From contig OX336397.1 in NCBI GenBank assembly GCA_946902985.2, positions 183,896,813 through 183,960,812 of the forward strand: 64,000 bases of DNA, in the 5' to 3' direction. The stretch is from Meconema thalassinum (Eukaryota; Arthropoda; Insecta; Orthoptera; Tettigoniidae). A program made the position numbers and the translations under genes. Of the stretch, positions 32,951 to 46,300 are shown piece after piece; the stretch's first letter is position 1; each line of letters starts with the position of its first letter. The notes under the pieces are model-generated. The model was given only the letters and a program-made list of their open reading frames with translations. It did no database searches and was not told the origin of the DNA.

Positions 32951-34179
32951 AACCAAACTTTCTAAAAAGTGTTATATAGGCATAAAAGAATGGCTTTTAT
33001 GTTCTCTATATTTGTAATAAAATTTAAAATTTATTTTATTTTTTTCCAGAAAGGTCCAATTTTGAAATTGGCTATCATTTTGGAAACTAAGAGTGTTACA
33101 AAACCGTTTATTTGACATAAATGAATGGCCCCTACGCCCTCTACCCACAAATCAAGTTCCAGGTCTCTAGGACAAAAGATAACAGTAGGGTAGTAGTGTG
33201 GGGTCTAAACGAGCGTACTAAATTTTTGAGCACCTTGTGGGAAGATTCTGTGATTCTGCTCATCTTGAGATACTGGCAACTACTTATATTGGAAGCGTAA
33301 AATACCTACCCCTGTAACTATAACATTTACGGATTTAACTTATGGAATTATACAAACCCTCTTTCCCTGTAAAATACCCAGAATATTTCATTCAAGTGTG
33401 TGTAAAATCCTCTCTATGTCACTAAACATTAAACCGTTGAACGAATAACATGCTCACAATATGACGTGAAACTGCCTTCCAGTGACTAAGGATGTTCAGT
33501 TTGTCATCAAAACATTCTCTTTCAATGAATGCTGGGCACTATTTCAGAGCAACACATGAATTGTCTCCCTTCATTACGATAGAAATAACAGTTAATAACT
33601 TTATTTAAATTTTTTCACAACTAAAATACAATGTAAATTTGCTTATTCCTAAATTGAATATGACTGATGGCCACTATAGGTTATGAATCTTAAGGCTTAC
33701 ACCAATGCCAATTCAAATATATTACATGAATTAAGCTACCAGCCAAAATGTATTAACATATCAGTCTTCAATTTACCAAACATATTTTAGTGAATTCTGC
33801 ACTACAAGAAAGCAAGCGAGTTGTGCTGGCCAACAGGCGAGAATATTAATGCACAGCCAACTGATTAAATGATTCACAAGAAACACAGCAATTGCCTGCT
33901 GTGGATGAAATTGGTTATATCTTAACAAACTAGTAAGATAAATCTTACAAGCAAATTCTGTTCCATCACATATAACTAAAATGAAGCCTCATCCCGGGAA
34001 GAATTTATATATATCTCAAAAAGTATACATTTTGAATGAATCAATCAATGGTTTTAAGCACCCACTTTGAATTACCATGTGCTTTAGTAATATCCCGCTT
34101 TCTAACAAACCTTTCTCGCCTTACATAAGTGATTTCTCTTGAGTCTGCAATAACAAACTATTCATATTTCAATTCACTT
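32951..34179. other. No gene recognised
   Basis: AT-rich DNA. On the minus strand a possible poly(A) signal (AATAAA, about 33600) lies downstream of the decayed finger array at 34180-34600 and could be its old 3' UTR end. Confidence 0.4.
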
Positions 34180-34600
34180 TCCAACAAGCTTTGCTCAAAT
34201 GAACTACTTGATTATGGTTCTGTTTAATGCTCCGCATGTACAACAGAGATATTGTTTCTATACAATGTGAACTCTAACGTGTCACTTGGGTACAATTCAT
34301 TGATCGCATGCTCTACATAAATAGGACTTCGGGTGCCTATGAATTAAAATGTGTGACTCGAAATCTCCCTTCGTACTTATGACTGGAAGTACTTAATAAA
34401 TATTGTTTTTACCAATATCAATTAGCAGGTGATTTTTCAAAGTTCCTTACTCAGTAAATTTTGCTACTTACTATATTAATATGGCTTTTTGACCAGTATG
34501 AGTCACATGTGTCTTCAAATAGCCCCTGTGTGCGTTACTTAAATATGCTTTCTAATGACTAAGAAGTCACATGCGACTCTTAAAAGATACTTATCTTGTA
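34180..34600 (-). pseudogene. Strongly decayed C2H2 finger repeats
   Basis: Minus-strand translation shows finger helix halves with the usual spacing: RGYLKTHVTHTGQK (near 34480-34520) and STKGDFESHILIHRHPK (near 34320-34380), separated by stops and lost cysteines. It probably continues the finger exon at 35700-37017, from which it is now parted by a Tc1-like remnant and a SINE. Function is excluded by the number of stops. Confidence 0.6.
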
Positions 34601-34689
34601 AATGTAGCTGCGCATATAGCATTTCATATTGGCGCCAGATCCATATGAATTTCGTACACCAAAAATAACTCATATTGCCAAGGAGCACA

Positions 34690-35070
34690 GTGGGGACGGA
34701 CTTACTTCATTAGCAGTGTCCACCTCTGCACTACACAATTGAGATCTGTGAATACCATTCTCCTGAAGAAAGGCATTGACAAAGTGCGGGCGAGCGCTAC
34801 CGTCAACGAAAGTGAAATTGGGCCAAAATAGTCAACGAAACCTTTCACTACAGGTGGCCGGATAGTATCCCTGTGACGTTTCCCTGTCATGCGCCCTAAT
34901 CATACACAAGAGAGGTTTGGCGACGATAAATGATACCGCCACAAAAAGTTGCACCACCTCCTTCCTGTTGGTATCAGTCTCAGATGTATTACTCATGCAT
35001 ACGTTCCCCGGGCCGTCTCCACACTAGCTCAGATCAATCTCCATTGACTCAGGCAAGTGAGCATACCCAA
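34690..35070 (-). pseudogene. Tc1/mariner-type transposase remnant
   Basis: Minus-strand translation in two frames gives GGIIYRRQTSLVY, MTGKRHRDTIRPPVV and then VDGSARPHFVNAFLQENGI. These align in order with the Tc1 consensus blocks around WGGI, LTGQRYRD and DNARPH (second catalytic aspartate). At least two frameshifts and a stop are present. No terminal inverted repeats were found. Confidence 0.65.
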
Positions 35071-35366
35071 TACACACCTAGGCAAGTGACCACTACGACT
35101 CATGGCCAGCAATATGCAATCCTTACATATATGTGTGTAAAGATCAATTATCAGCAAGTTTACTGCTCATGAGGGAAATATGAGCGGTTATTAGCCAAGA
35201 TGGATCATCGTGTGTGTACTTAATCTTTCCTTCGTAGATATATTTTCCAGCATGTGTTTATCAAAAATTCATTTCCGAAATAGATTTCTTATGTACTACG
35301 GAGAAGGCATCACTTCAAAGAAAGAATCCAAGAGAGAGAAATGCTCATTATACAGTATACTACATG

Positions 35367-35670
35367 TGCCGGCCCAGAAGTGTTGGGGTAGCGAGCCTTC
35401 CTCTCACCAGGAAGCCTTTGGTTCGAATCCCGGCACCGTCAGGAATTTTAGAAAATGACGTGAGGGATGGAATGGGGTATACTCTCCCTCGTGAAGACAA
35501 TTGAGTGGCTGTCTGTCAGTGGGGCAGCGCCACGGTCATGAAAACCAAGAATAACGGCCGAGGGGACCCGATGCGCTGACCACGCGTCTCCACTATATCT
35601 GCAGCTCCAATTTCTGGGCAGTAGTCGCTCAGTAGTCCTAGTCCCTTCGTGGGCTGTACTGACAGGGGTA
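35367..35670 (+). mobile_element. tRNA-derived SINE
   Basis: A pol III B box (GGTTCGAATCC) stands at about 35412, preceded by an A-box-like GGGTAGCGAGCC near 35388. The body runs through GGGGACCCGATGCGCTGACC to CAGGGGTAATATATTA. The 3' half recurs at 54795-54925. Confidence 0.85.
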
Positions 35671-35699
35671 ATATATTATCATATACATGAATGGGTATT

Positions 35700-37017
35700 T
35701 AGACTACTACGGAACAGAATGTGTCTTCAGTTGATCTGAGTAAAGGATACTCCACATGCACCTCAGGAATGTGGCCTTAGACCACTGTAGACTACAAATT
35801 TTCTTCAAATTGACCATTTCAGTAAATCTCGCTAGGATGTACCAGGGGAATGAAGTTAAAGGCCATTATAGACAAACATGTGCTTCTTCATATTGTCCTT
35901 CTCAGTTAATCTTGCTACAATGTACAACAGTAATAAGGTTAATGAACACTACGGATCAGCATGAGAGTCTTCAAAGTAAATTTTGCTTCGCATCTACCAC
36001 ACGATTAAGGTTTATAACCGCTATGGATCAACATGTGTGTCTTCCTACTGCCCTTCACAGTAAATTTTGCTTCGCATGTATCACACGTATAAGGTTTAAG
36101 ACCTGTATGGACCAACATGTGTTCCTTCAATTTAGTTTTCCTAGAAAATTTTGCTCCACATGTACGACATGAATGAGGTTTAAGACCACTATGGATCATC
36201 AGGTGTGTCCTCAATGTGCCCTTCTCAGTAAATTTCGCTTTGCATGTACCACATGAATAAGGTTTTAGACCACTATGGATCATAATGTGATTCTTCAAAC
36301 TGCCCTTCTCAGTAAATTTTCTCTTCGCATGTAGCACATGAATAAGGTTTAAGACCACTATGGATCAACATGTGTTTCTTGTAACGGCTATTCTCATAAA
36401 ACTTCGCTTCGCATGTACCACACGAATAAGGAGTAAGACCACTATGGCTCAAACGGCTATTGTCATAAAATTTCGCTTCGCACGTGACGCACGAATATGG
36501 TATAAGACCAGTATGGGTCGACATGTGCTTCTTCAAAAGGCTATTCTCATAAAATTTCGCTTCGCATGTACCTCATGAATAAGGTTTAGGACCACTATGG
36601 ATCAACATGTGTCTCTTCAAACTATTCCTTTCAGTAAATTTTGCATCGCATGTCCCACAGAAGTGCGGTTTATGACCACTATGGATGATCATGTGCCTCT
36701 TCAATTTGCTCTTCTCTGCAAATTTCGCTTCACATGTACCGCAGGAATAGGGCTTTAGACCACTGTGGATTATCATGTGCCTCTTCAATTTGCTCTTCTC
36801 ATCAAATTTCGCTTCGCATTTACCGCAGGAATGTGGATTAGGACTGCTATGAACCAACATGTGTCTCTTCAAATTCATTTTCTTAGGAAAGTGCGTTCCG
36901 CAAATCATACATATATATGGCAATGAACAGCTACGAGTTGAAACCTTAATGTTTTTTTGATTGAATGAAGTTAAGAATCTATCCCTTGTTAAAGTGTTCT
37001 CCAAATTGTGATTTTTT
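35700..37017 (-). pseudogene. C2H2 zinc-finger exon (about 11 fingers), disrupted
   Basis: A minus-strand exon begins after a good acceptor (branch-like CTAAC, then TTATTTACAG, exon start 37017). It enters in the frame set by two carried-over bases, the same phase in which exon 60828-60886 ends. After a short lead (FNQKNIKVSTRSC) come fingers of the type YSCGTCEAKFAEKSKLKRHMIIH, joined by HSGLKPY-type linkers. The fifth finger has lost its first cysteine to TGA (36573-36575). A later finger is shortened by several residues, a frameshift lies near 36310-36360, and the fingers beyond 36005 have stops and missing ligands. A paralogue of the plus-strand ZF gene; a truncated four-finger product before the stop is conceivable. 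Confidence 0.8.
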
Positions 37018-37639
37018 CTGTAAATAATGTTTAATGTTAGTACGAGTAAAATACCCACTACCAGTATCATATCAAATACCACAATTTCAGATAAATATAA
37101 GACCACAATAATCTTCTGTATCCGTAGACATAGATATAGAATCCTATATGAGGATGATCGGAACTAGTCACCCAGGGGAATAACACCCTTATAAATTTCG
37201 GTACAATCGTGTTGACCAACCGAAAAGCAGTTAATTTCGCTATGTTAGATGATCAAGGGAAACGGAATGTTAACTTTGCGGACAAGAGATGTAACTAGTG
37301 ATAAGTTATCTTATAAATTTTTAGCAATTTGCATTCATTTGCAAGTTTTCCTTAAATAATAGGAATTGAGAACGTTTCTACTCTTCAATGAAGTGGTGTT
37401 CCTGCAGTCATAATATATTCTATAGACAATAATTTGTTATACTGTATGTCGGAGGTTTGGGGTTTATAGTTCTTCCGGATGAACGTGTTAATCCTTTTAC
37501 AGGAAGAAAAAAGCGCTTGTGCATGGAGAAAGGTTAATTACATCCACCTACGGCTGTTACTTCCTAACAGTCAACATGATCATTCATCGTCTCGATTAAG
37601 AGGATTAGTAAAATAGGGTGCTGGTCTATACTTTAAGTA

Positions 37640-38600
37640 AGAGAGTTGAGGAGCAGGGGGAGGTTTCCTATCCTAGGGGTAACTGAAGAAGCAACCCGCA
37701 ATCCAGGGACAAGGCCGTGCGTACTCCCTTACGAGTAATCGGAATGAGTCGTGTGAGGGTTCAAACGAAAGGGATCTATCCCCTCTATCCAAAGGACAAG
37801 ACTATCCCCCCCCCCCAAAGATAAAAACTGTCCACACCCCCGGGGAAAATAAGAATTTCTTAAAGAGCATGTGCACTGCAGGCTCTTCCAAGATGGCAGG
37901 CTTTATCAAACGTTATGTTAGATGCCACCATACACCCTTTCCTACACCCTACCACCATCCCCCACCACCACCAATCCCAGAATTCCCTAAAATTATCAAC
38001 AGATATTTCCAAACTTAACTAGATTTAACACTCAAGGCCGCAATTGCATCCACTTACTTGTGCTAGGCTCATTTCTGATGACCTCCTTGGGTCAATATAC
38101 ATTCTCCTTCAATTAACTTGTCGATATATTCACTATTTAATATTTATGTATTTATTATTATTATTTATTGATTACCGATTTATCGATTATTGATCAACTA
38201 CAAGGTCACCTACCCGAGATTTCCTAAAAGAGTCGATATCACCCGAAAGATAGCCGGAGAAAGTCGTGTGAGGGCTCAAACGAAAGGTCTTCATCCACTC
38301 TTTCCACAGTACACATCATTTTCAATTTTAGTATTTCTTTTAATGATGGAAGTTTTCAAGGGTGAGTGTGGTTTGGACTGGTTTCCACAAAGTCATGTGA
38401 CATGACACCTTGCAGCCTACGACAGAATAGCCCGAGCGGTCGATCCAAGATGGCTGCCGATTGATAATAATTATTATTTATTTAATTCTGTTTTATTCAT
38501 TTATCATTTAAAATTAATTATTTAATTTTCATTTATTTAATATATGTTTTTGATTTTCGTGTTTTAGTTATTTAATTTTTATTAATTTCCTTTTCTTCTT
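37640..38600 (+). repeat. Dispersed repeat R1, copy a
   Basis: 37640-38060 matches 63625-64000 in the same orientation: landmarks GGGGTAACTGA, GAGTCGTGTGAGGGTTC, a C-rich run, CCACACCCCC, then CCAAGATGGC and CCAGAATTCCCTAAAAT. An AT-rich tail (TTTATTTAAT-type) follows from 38100. A partial restart at 38220-38460 (AGTCGTGTGAGGGCTC, GAGCGGTCGATCC) suggests a second nested copy. Confidence 0.75.
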
Positions 38601-38639
38601 CGTTTCGGCCAGTTATATACCACGTTACTTCAACTGTTT

Positions 38640-41545
38640 CCTTCTTTGAACTCTAATGATTTCCCAGTAGTCCTTCATCCCTTTCCTGTGCGCCTCCTTT
38701 CTGTCAGCCGTCCACTTCTCGCCTGTTCTCAGTTTTGGCTTTTCTTGGAATCACTGGTGTGCACTAAGTTTTTTTCTGGAGAGGAAGACGTTCTTGAATG
38801 TCCTCAAGCGAAATTCCTATTTCAATAAGATCGTTTTCGATCTCAGAGAACCATGGTTCACAACGTATGAAAATATGCGATTGGTCAGTCGCTGCGAGCT
38901 CATGCGTCTTATGTAGCATAGAAAGGAATTCTCCTTTTTCGCATCAAGTCCGATATCCTTTCCACTCGTATGTCGATTTCGTTCTTATGTCACCTCCTGT
39001 ACTCTCTATTTTCTCTGAATGGTCCTAGGATCTTTCTAAGGATTTTTTTTGTTCTTTGGCCTTGAACTTTTCAACTAAAACTTTCTTATTCATTGCAAGA
39101 CATTCTGCTGCGTACAACGCTTCTGGACGAATAACTTAACAATAATGCCCAATCATGGCATTGATGGACAATGATCGCTTATTTTAAACATCCCTGGTTA
39201 GGTGGTACACAGTTTCCGTCTTGTTGATCCTTGATGCAAATAATTCTTTCTCAGAGTTTTTGGTTTTATCCATTCGCCTAAATACTTAAGTGTTTCTGCC
39301 CGCTTGATTATTAGTTATTTCACATATAACTCTCTGGGAGCCTGCTTGATGATAGTTATAAATTCCGTTTTCTGAAAGGAGATCCGGAGGCCTTGCTTTG
39401 CCGCTTGGTTTTTAAGTTTGATGATATGTTTTATAGCAGTATCTATGGAATCAGGTATAATAACTAAATCACCTGCAAAAGCTAGGCAGTCAATTGTTAG
39501 ATACATTTCCTTATAACCTATTTTGAGGCAGTGGTCGACCTCTTCATTACACATCTCCTTGCGCCACTGCCGAATAACCTTTTCCCATTACGCAATTGAA
39601 TAGTGGAGGCGATAATTCATCTCCTTGTCTAAAACCTATCGTGATTTCGAAGGTGTCCGAAATCTCTCCCCTGATTTTCACTCCGGAGGTCGTATTGGTT
39701 ATGGTGTGTTATATAATTGTCCTTGTTTTGTTGTCTAGGCCGTCGATAAATTGAATCGTAGGCCTTCTTGAAGTCTATGAAGGTCACCACAAACTTCCTG
39801 TTCCTGACAGTGAGATATGTAAGAAGAAATTTAAAGTTCATGATCTGGTCAACACATGAGCGCCCTTTTATAAACCCTCCTCGATACTCTCCCAATTGCA
39901 AATAAAGTTGTTTCTCTGCTTGGGTCTGAAGGGCTTTCGGGAGAATTTTATATGTTATCGAGAGGAGTGAGATGCCTCGTTAGTTGTTTACCTCTGCTTT
40001 GTCACCTTTCCTGTAGAGGGGATAAATCAGGGCTGATGTCCAGTCACTGGGGAGTTTCTCAGTCTTCCAGATGTCATGGATAATCTCTGTTAATTTGTCA
40101 ATCGCTTTGTCACCTGTAGACTTCCAGAGCTCGGCTGTTATTGTATCTTCACCAGGTGCTTTTTTGTTCTTCAGAGACTGGTTGATCTGTCTGATTTCCT
40201 CATTCGTGGGTGGAGAGGAGTTTGGGTTAGAGTGTGTAGGTTCCTCAACGTGAATTGTGATTGTGGGTCTTCACAATAAAGAAGAGATTCCAAGTTTTTG
40301 GCTAAGATCTGGCAGTTGTCCTTGTTGTTGTATGCAAGCTTTCCATGGTCATCTCTGAAGAGTAGACTTCGGGGGGTTATTTAGTGAGGAAGCGTCTGAA
40401 GGTTTTGTAAAAATGTCGGGTTTTGTTCTTGTTGAAATCTTGTTCTTTCTGAGTCAATTGGCTTTTGTAAAACGGACGCTTTACTCCACGTATAACATTT
40501 GCCGCATGTTTTATCAGTCACGGAGTGCTCGCACCTATCTTGATTTTTCTTCGAATTCCATCTTTTCCACGCAAGTTGTCTCTGAGCTACTACAGCATCA
40601 CATTCAGTAGACCACCACGGGTGTCTCCTAACGTTTGATAGTGAGACTGTCTCCTCAGCCAATTTGACGATGGCGTTTTTTAGTTGATCCCAATTCTCTT
40701 GATCCAAGGAATCGAGTTTCTGAGCGAACTCATTGTTGGTTTTGAGCTTTCCTGTGTCAAATCTATTTGCTATCGTCGACCGGATTCTCCTGTTTTTTCT
40801 TGAGATGAGCTTGAGATGTATTTTGGAAATAGAGTGATCCGAGTCAAAGTTAGTACCTCTCAGGACTTTTATGTTTTGAATCTCTCGAGTTGCTTTCCCT
40901 GTAATGGAAACATGGTCAATTTGAGACTCGCCCAGATTAGGATTTTGAGATGCCCATGCCATTTGTAGGTGTTTGAAGGCTGTTTATTTTAGAACAAAGT
41001 TGAATGCCTTACCGAGCTCAATAAGTCTTTCTCCATTCCGGTTAGTTCGTCGATGGGTTGGATAGTCTCGAATGATATTCTGGTATTTTCTTTCTTTGCC
41101 TAGGTGGGCATTGAAGCCTCCAAGCTAAATTATTGTGTGTTTTTCAGGGATTCTTGAGATGAGATCTTCAAGTTCTTCCCAAAATGTATCTGTTCCATCA
41201 GGGTCTTTCTTGTTTGCTTGGATGATTGGTGCATGTACGTTTAGATTCGTATATACTTTGTTCCATGATTCGGAAATTAAGCATTGAGACTCAGCTTTTT
41301 GGAGAGCTGAATTCTATGACCGAGTCTGGAATCTTTCCTGTGCCGAGAAGTGGAACATTTTTCATCACACATTTCCCTGTTTCAATTTCGAAGATCCTGT
41401 AACCTTGTGATTCGAAGGCCTGATAATCAGTAAATCTTGTTTCATGTATCACCGTGGTTAGGATTTCATGATGAGAGACGATGTCAGTGAGTTGTTTGAA
41501 CCTACAAAACCTGTTGCGAGACGTCATAGGGTTGTGGTCATCCAT
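38640..41545 (-). pseudogene. Full-length but decayed APE-type LINE
   Basis: Read right to left. Endonuclease pieces: VSHHEILTTVIHETRF and GKCVMKNVPLLGTG (41291-41545), then NPNLGESQIDHVSITGKA and TNFDSDHSISKIHLK with the catalytic SDH (40381-40962). RT pieces: LGEYRGGFIKGRSCVDQI and VVTFIDFKKAYDSI (39629-39901), then IDCLAFAGDLVII, where FADD has become FAGD (39315-39554). The C-terminal ERISDLMRKRRI-like block lies near 38880-38960. Many frameshifts and stops. It is the same broad group as the LINE at 43396-46935. It lies within AT-rich R1 repeat sequence. Confidence 0.85.
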
Positions 41546-42460
41546 GAAACGTGCATAAATGAAATATTTCTTAATTATTATTATTTAACTTTCATTTATT
41601 TATTTATTTAATATTATTCATTGATTATGTTATCGATTATTTATTATTTTAATTTATTAATATTTAATTGTATTATTGTTACTATTATTTAATATTTATT
41701 TAGGTATTATTTAAACTCTATTTTTTGAATATATATTGATTAATATAATTATCTATTTTATTTATTTTCTTTATTTACGGGTGTTCACTAGACAGGATGC
41801 CCGAGCGGTCGATCCCAGTTTTTGCAACGCCGGCCAGGACGTCAGGGTGAACTCCGGACCCATCCAAGATGACGGTACCACCTACACGATACCTCTGACC
41901 CCTTCCCTCACACTCTATCCCCCGATCCCCACAACCACCTCCTTCAGAATTCCCTCAAATTCCAAACAGATTTTACCGAAATTTGACAGATTTTCCTCAA
42001 AGACCAGCATTGCTTACACTTACTTATGCCAGCCCCTCTCTGTCGACCTCCCTTGCTCATCTCATATTCTCTTCCAACTCAGATGCCATACGAGTGTCCT
42101 CTGACCAATCAAAATCATAAAAAATCACCATGTTCCCAAAAATCACAAAAATTCTGCAGAACACATCAAATTAACCAGATTCCATCAAAATCCTTCCAAT
42201 TGATCCAATATTCCCCTAACATCCTTCGAAATTTACTAAGATTCTCCAAAATATCCTATAATACATAAGAACATCCTCAAATCAACCACATAGCCCAGGT
42301 TTACACCAAAGTCACCAGATTCCCCAAAAATCCTTACAAATATACCAAGATTCCAGAAAAGTCTTCCAAAAATACTAATATGCTCCAAATTCATCAGATT
42401 ACATAAATCAACAAAACATTCCTCAAATTCTACAAATCCAAAACACAGCACACTTCCTCG
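41546..42460 (+). repeat. Dispersed repeat R1, copy b (right part)
   Basis: The AT-rich segment 41570-41760 mirrors 38460-38600 on the other side of the LINE. 41790-42070 carries CCCGAGCGGTCGATCC, TCCAAGATGACGG, and CAGAATTCCCTCAAATTCCAA, all landmarks of R1. 42070-42460 continues as AT-rich DNA with CCAAAA-type short repeats. Confidence 0.7.
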
Positions 42461-43029
42461 TAAGAATCGGGTTATACTCTACGTTCAAATACATACTTTC
42501 AACTACCATCCAATGTGGGTAAGGAGCGTACGGTCAGGGTAGCTGCTAGCGGGTATCTGTCGACACAAGTTGGTAGCAACATGTTTCTCCCCAAGGGCAG
42601 AAAGGTGATATGACACCTGGCTCACACGACAGAGTTGCCATGAGGTCTGTACCTGAATCCTCACACAAGAATTCCCCTACATGTTTCTAATATTCCCTCA
42701 GCATGGAGTCTTCGACGAGTGAAATGTCGGTTGGCGACAAAGGGGTGTCCAGGCGTGTATGGAATAGTTTTCACTTACTTGGGGCAAGGCTTCTCGCTGC
42801 CATCTTTCATATTAGATTTATCGAAGGATACTAGCCGCAAGCTAAGGTTCATTTGTAACATATTTAATGCAGTTACTAGTTTCGTTGTGTTCTTTATTGA
42901 ATCGTTTTTGTCATAGGAAAGGCAGTTTTAAAATTTTTAGTTATTCCTAACTGATTTTGTAGCTTGGTGCGTTCATGCAATGAACTCTTGGTCATATTGG
43001 GCACTTCTTTCCGTGTATTTTTGGTAGTC
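42461..43029. other. No gene recognised
   Basis: Mixed DNA with short chance frames. It could be the 5' part of the Penelope fragment that follows, but no Penelope motif was found here. Confidence 0.4.
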
Positions 43030-43395
43030 CTCTCAAGGACGACTTGCGGCTAGTAACCTTCGATATAACTAACATGTACACCAATATACCAATTTACGAA
43101 GCAATCAGTATTATCGAAAATAATTTCAAGACAAACAACTTGGTAAAGAAACCGAAGAGATCGTGAAATTCCTCAGGGTCGTACTCAGCCCAATCGTGTT
43201 TCAATTTGACAATAAAATATATACACTAACAGAGGGCCTAGCCATGGGGTCACCGCTAAGTGGGCTATTTGCCGACATCTTCATTAACTCACTGGAAAAT
43301 GCGTTCCTAGAAAAGTTCTCGACAAAGGGAATAGTTCAGTGGAAAATATACGTGGATGACGTAATTTGCATCTACGAAACTGAATTAACAAACTC
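43030..43395 (+). pseudogene. Penelope RT fragment
   Basis: Translation gives RLVTFDITNMYTNIPIYEAIS, then after a frameshift LTEGLAMGSPLSGLFADIF and the catalytic WKIYVDDVICIYE. These are RT motifs A, B and C of a Penelope-like element, from a lineage different from the copy at 25231. The fragment ends abruptly at the 5' UTR of the LINE that follows. Confidence 0.85.
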
Positions 43396-46300
43396 CGCCA
43401 GTGCCGTTTGCAAGCCCGGGGCCTCATCTCGCAAGTGGAGAGGAAGGAGGAGCAGGAGGATTATCAACCTCGTAAAAAAAACAGGGTCCATCTGGCTCCG
43501 GATGGTAGCACCCTGTCATAGGGCCCCTACCTAGGGTTACTAGGCGAAACTGGTCAACGGTCTCAAAGGCGGAAGAGGAAACAAAGTATTTCCCAACGGC
43601 AGAGAGAGCGGAAGAACCTAGTGGAGTAAACCACGAAAAAACAATCATTTCGGACTCACAATCCGATCTCACATTGGAAGATAATTCCTCCCCTAACAAA
43701 TCACAACTTTATTTGCAGAATGGAAAGTCCGCTGAAAGAAAGCACTACCCCAGGTGGTAGCTCGAAAGAGAAATCCACCATTGCGTTATGCAATGCATCG
43801 GGACCTAGGGTTCTGGGGAGTCCCAACAACTGCAACAAAGACGAGTCGGAGCGTCTTGAAATACCTTCCAAGCTGAGATTTAAACATAAGTACTTCATTG
43901 GGACCATAAATGTTAACTCGCTCCTCAAAGTAGGAAAGCAAAAAGAACTTGAAAAGCTTTTAGACAAGAATCAAATCCAGATCCTAGCTGTGCAAGAGAC
44001 CAGATTCTTAGACAAGAATGTTGTGGACACTGAACACTACAGAGTATTTAAAGGAAAGCCAGCAATAAAAATAATGGGAAACATGCCTCTACTAGGGACT
44101 GCCTTTTACGTAAACAAAAAGATAGTGACTAGTGTCACAGAATTCACATCGAAATCAGAAAGGCTATCGCTACTTACATTCAAGTGTAAAAACAAGAAGT
44201 ACACGCTTATCAACTGCCATGCTCCCATTAATGAAGACAACAAAAATAATCCACAGAAGGTGGACGATTTCTGGGATCTCTTAGACACTGAAATCTTGCA
44301 GATACCCGAGAAAAACATATAAATTCTCCTGGGAGATTTTAATGCACAAATAGGAAAAGAGAGAAAATACAGGGACATTGTGGGAGATTACCCAGCGCAT
44401 AGAAGGACAAACAGAAATGGGGAAAGGCTCATAAGACTCTGCAGAGCATTCCAGTTTAGAATAATGTCAACAAATTTCAGGAAACTCCCAAGAAAAGCGA
44501 AAACCTGGGTATCCCCAAATCCAAATTTAGGGGAATTCCAACTGGACCATGTAGTGATATCAAGGAAAAACGCAAAAGAGGTAATGAATGTCAAGGTGAT
44601 TAGAAACGGTGACTTCGATTCAGACCACTACCTTTCCAAAGCCAAAATCCGCTTCCTTCCGCTACGACAAAAGAGAGACCCACCTAGAATAACCAAATAT
44701 AACATAAGCAAATTGAATATTTCCCACGACATTGTTAAGAACTTTAGGGAAGAAATCCGCAGCACCAAAAAGGAAAGTTGGCAACAACTCTGTACAGGAA
44801 TCAATGACGCCGCAAAGAAGACACTGGGGTTGGCAAAGAGGAAAAGAGAAATCTGGTGGAACGAACACTGCGATGTAGCTCTCAGTAAGAGGTCTGAGGA
44901 ATGGAGAAGATGGAAATCTTCTGGAAAAAGGGAACACTTGGAACAATTCAGACAACAGAGGAAAGAAACATCCAGAATTTTCCGTAGGACCAAGCGATCT
45001 TTTGAAGCAGCACAGTTAGAAAATCTTCAGAGCAACTTCGTTAAACACAACTCCAGAGACTTTTGCCGGACATTCAAAAACAAACTTAAGGGTTACCAAG
45101 CCCCAAGTATGAGTTTTAGAAATGAGCAGGGAAAAATTGGACTGAACAACCATGAAAACTGCGAAATACTAGCTGGATACTTTCAAGATCTTTTGAACTG
45201 TCCTACCCCCACTTCTAGATTAGAAATAGCAGACTCACCAGCAAACTCAAAAGAGGATGCACCACCAACAAAAGAAGAGATCAGGGATGTCATCAAGAAC
45301 CTAAAGAACAACAAAGCAAGTGGAGAAGATTCGATAACAGCAGAAATGATTAAATGGGCTGAGCCAGAAATTCTAGACGACCTTCACAGAATCCTTGGTG
45401 CAGTCTGGGAAACCGAGAAAATTCCAGAAGAATGGAAAACAGCGCTGATCCATCCGCTCCACAAGAAAGGGGATAAGCAAGACGTGAACAACTACAGAGG
45501 TGTTTCCCTCCTTTCAATTGCTCATAAAATTATCTCCAAGATTCTTCTAAACAGAATAGAAGATACGCTGGACAAACAACTAGGCGAGTACCAAGGAGGG
45601 TTTAGGAAAGGACGCTCCTGTGTTGAGCAGATCTTCAACTTGAAATCAATAATCCGTCACAGACTGCTGAGTAATATGAAAATTGTGGTATCCTTCATAG
45701 ACGTTAAAAAGGCATTTGATTCAGTGGACAGAGAGACCTTAGACAGGATCCTAAGGGAATTTGGAATCAAAACCAAACTAGCAAATATAGTCAAAGAGAC
45801 CCTAACAGACACAACTTCCAGGGTGAAGTTCATGGGAGAGCTTTCTCGGCCGTTCGAAATTAAGACAGGAGTCAGGCAAGGGGATGGCCTATCACCAATC
45901 CTTTTCAACTGTGTCCTAGAGAAGGTTGTGAGAATTTGGAACTCGGAATTGGAGAGTCGAGGAATAAACCCAATCTACCTCGGGAGGAAGTCGGTAGGAA
46001 TTAAAGTCAACTGCCTGGCGTTTGCAGATGATTTTGCAGTACTATCGGAAACCACGGAAGAAGCAGTCATACAAATCAACCTCTTGGAAAAGATCGCTAG
46101 CCAAACAGGACTAAGGATATCAGTTGAAAAGACAAAATTTATGACAAGTGACAAACATGGACCAAAGTTCCTTGACACGGAGATAGGACGGATTGAAAGG
46201 GTAAAAAAGTTCAAGTACCTAGGAGAGACTATACAGGAGAATGGGTTAGAAAAAGCAGCTGTTGGAGATCGAATTATAAAAATGGAAAGAGCGTATGGAT

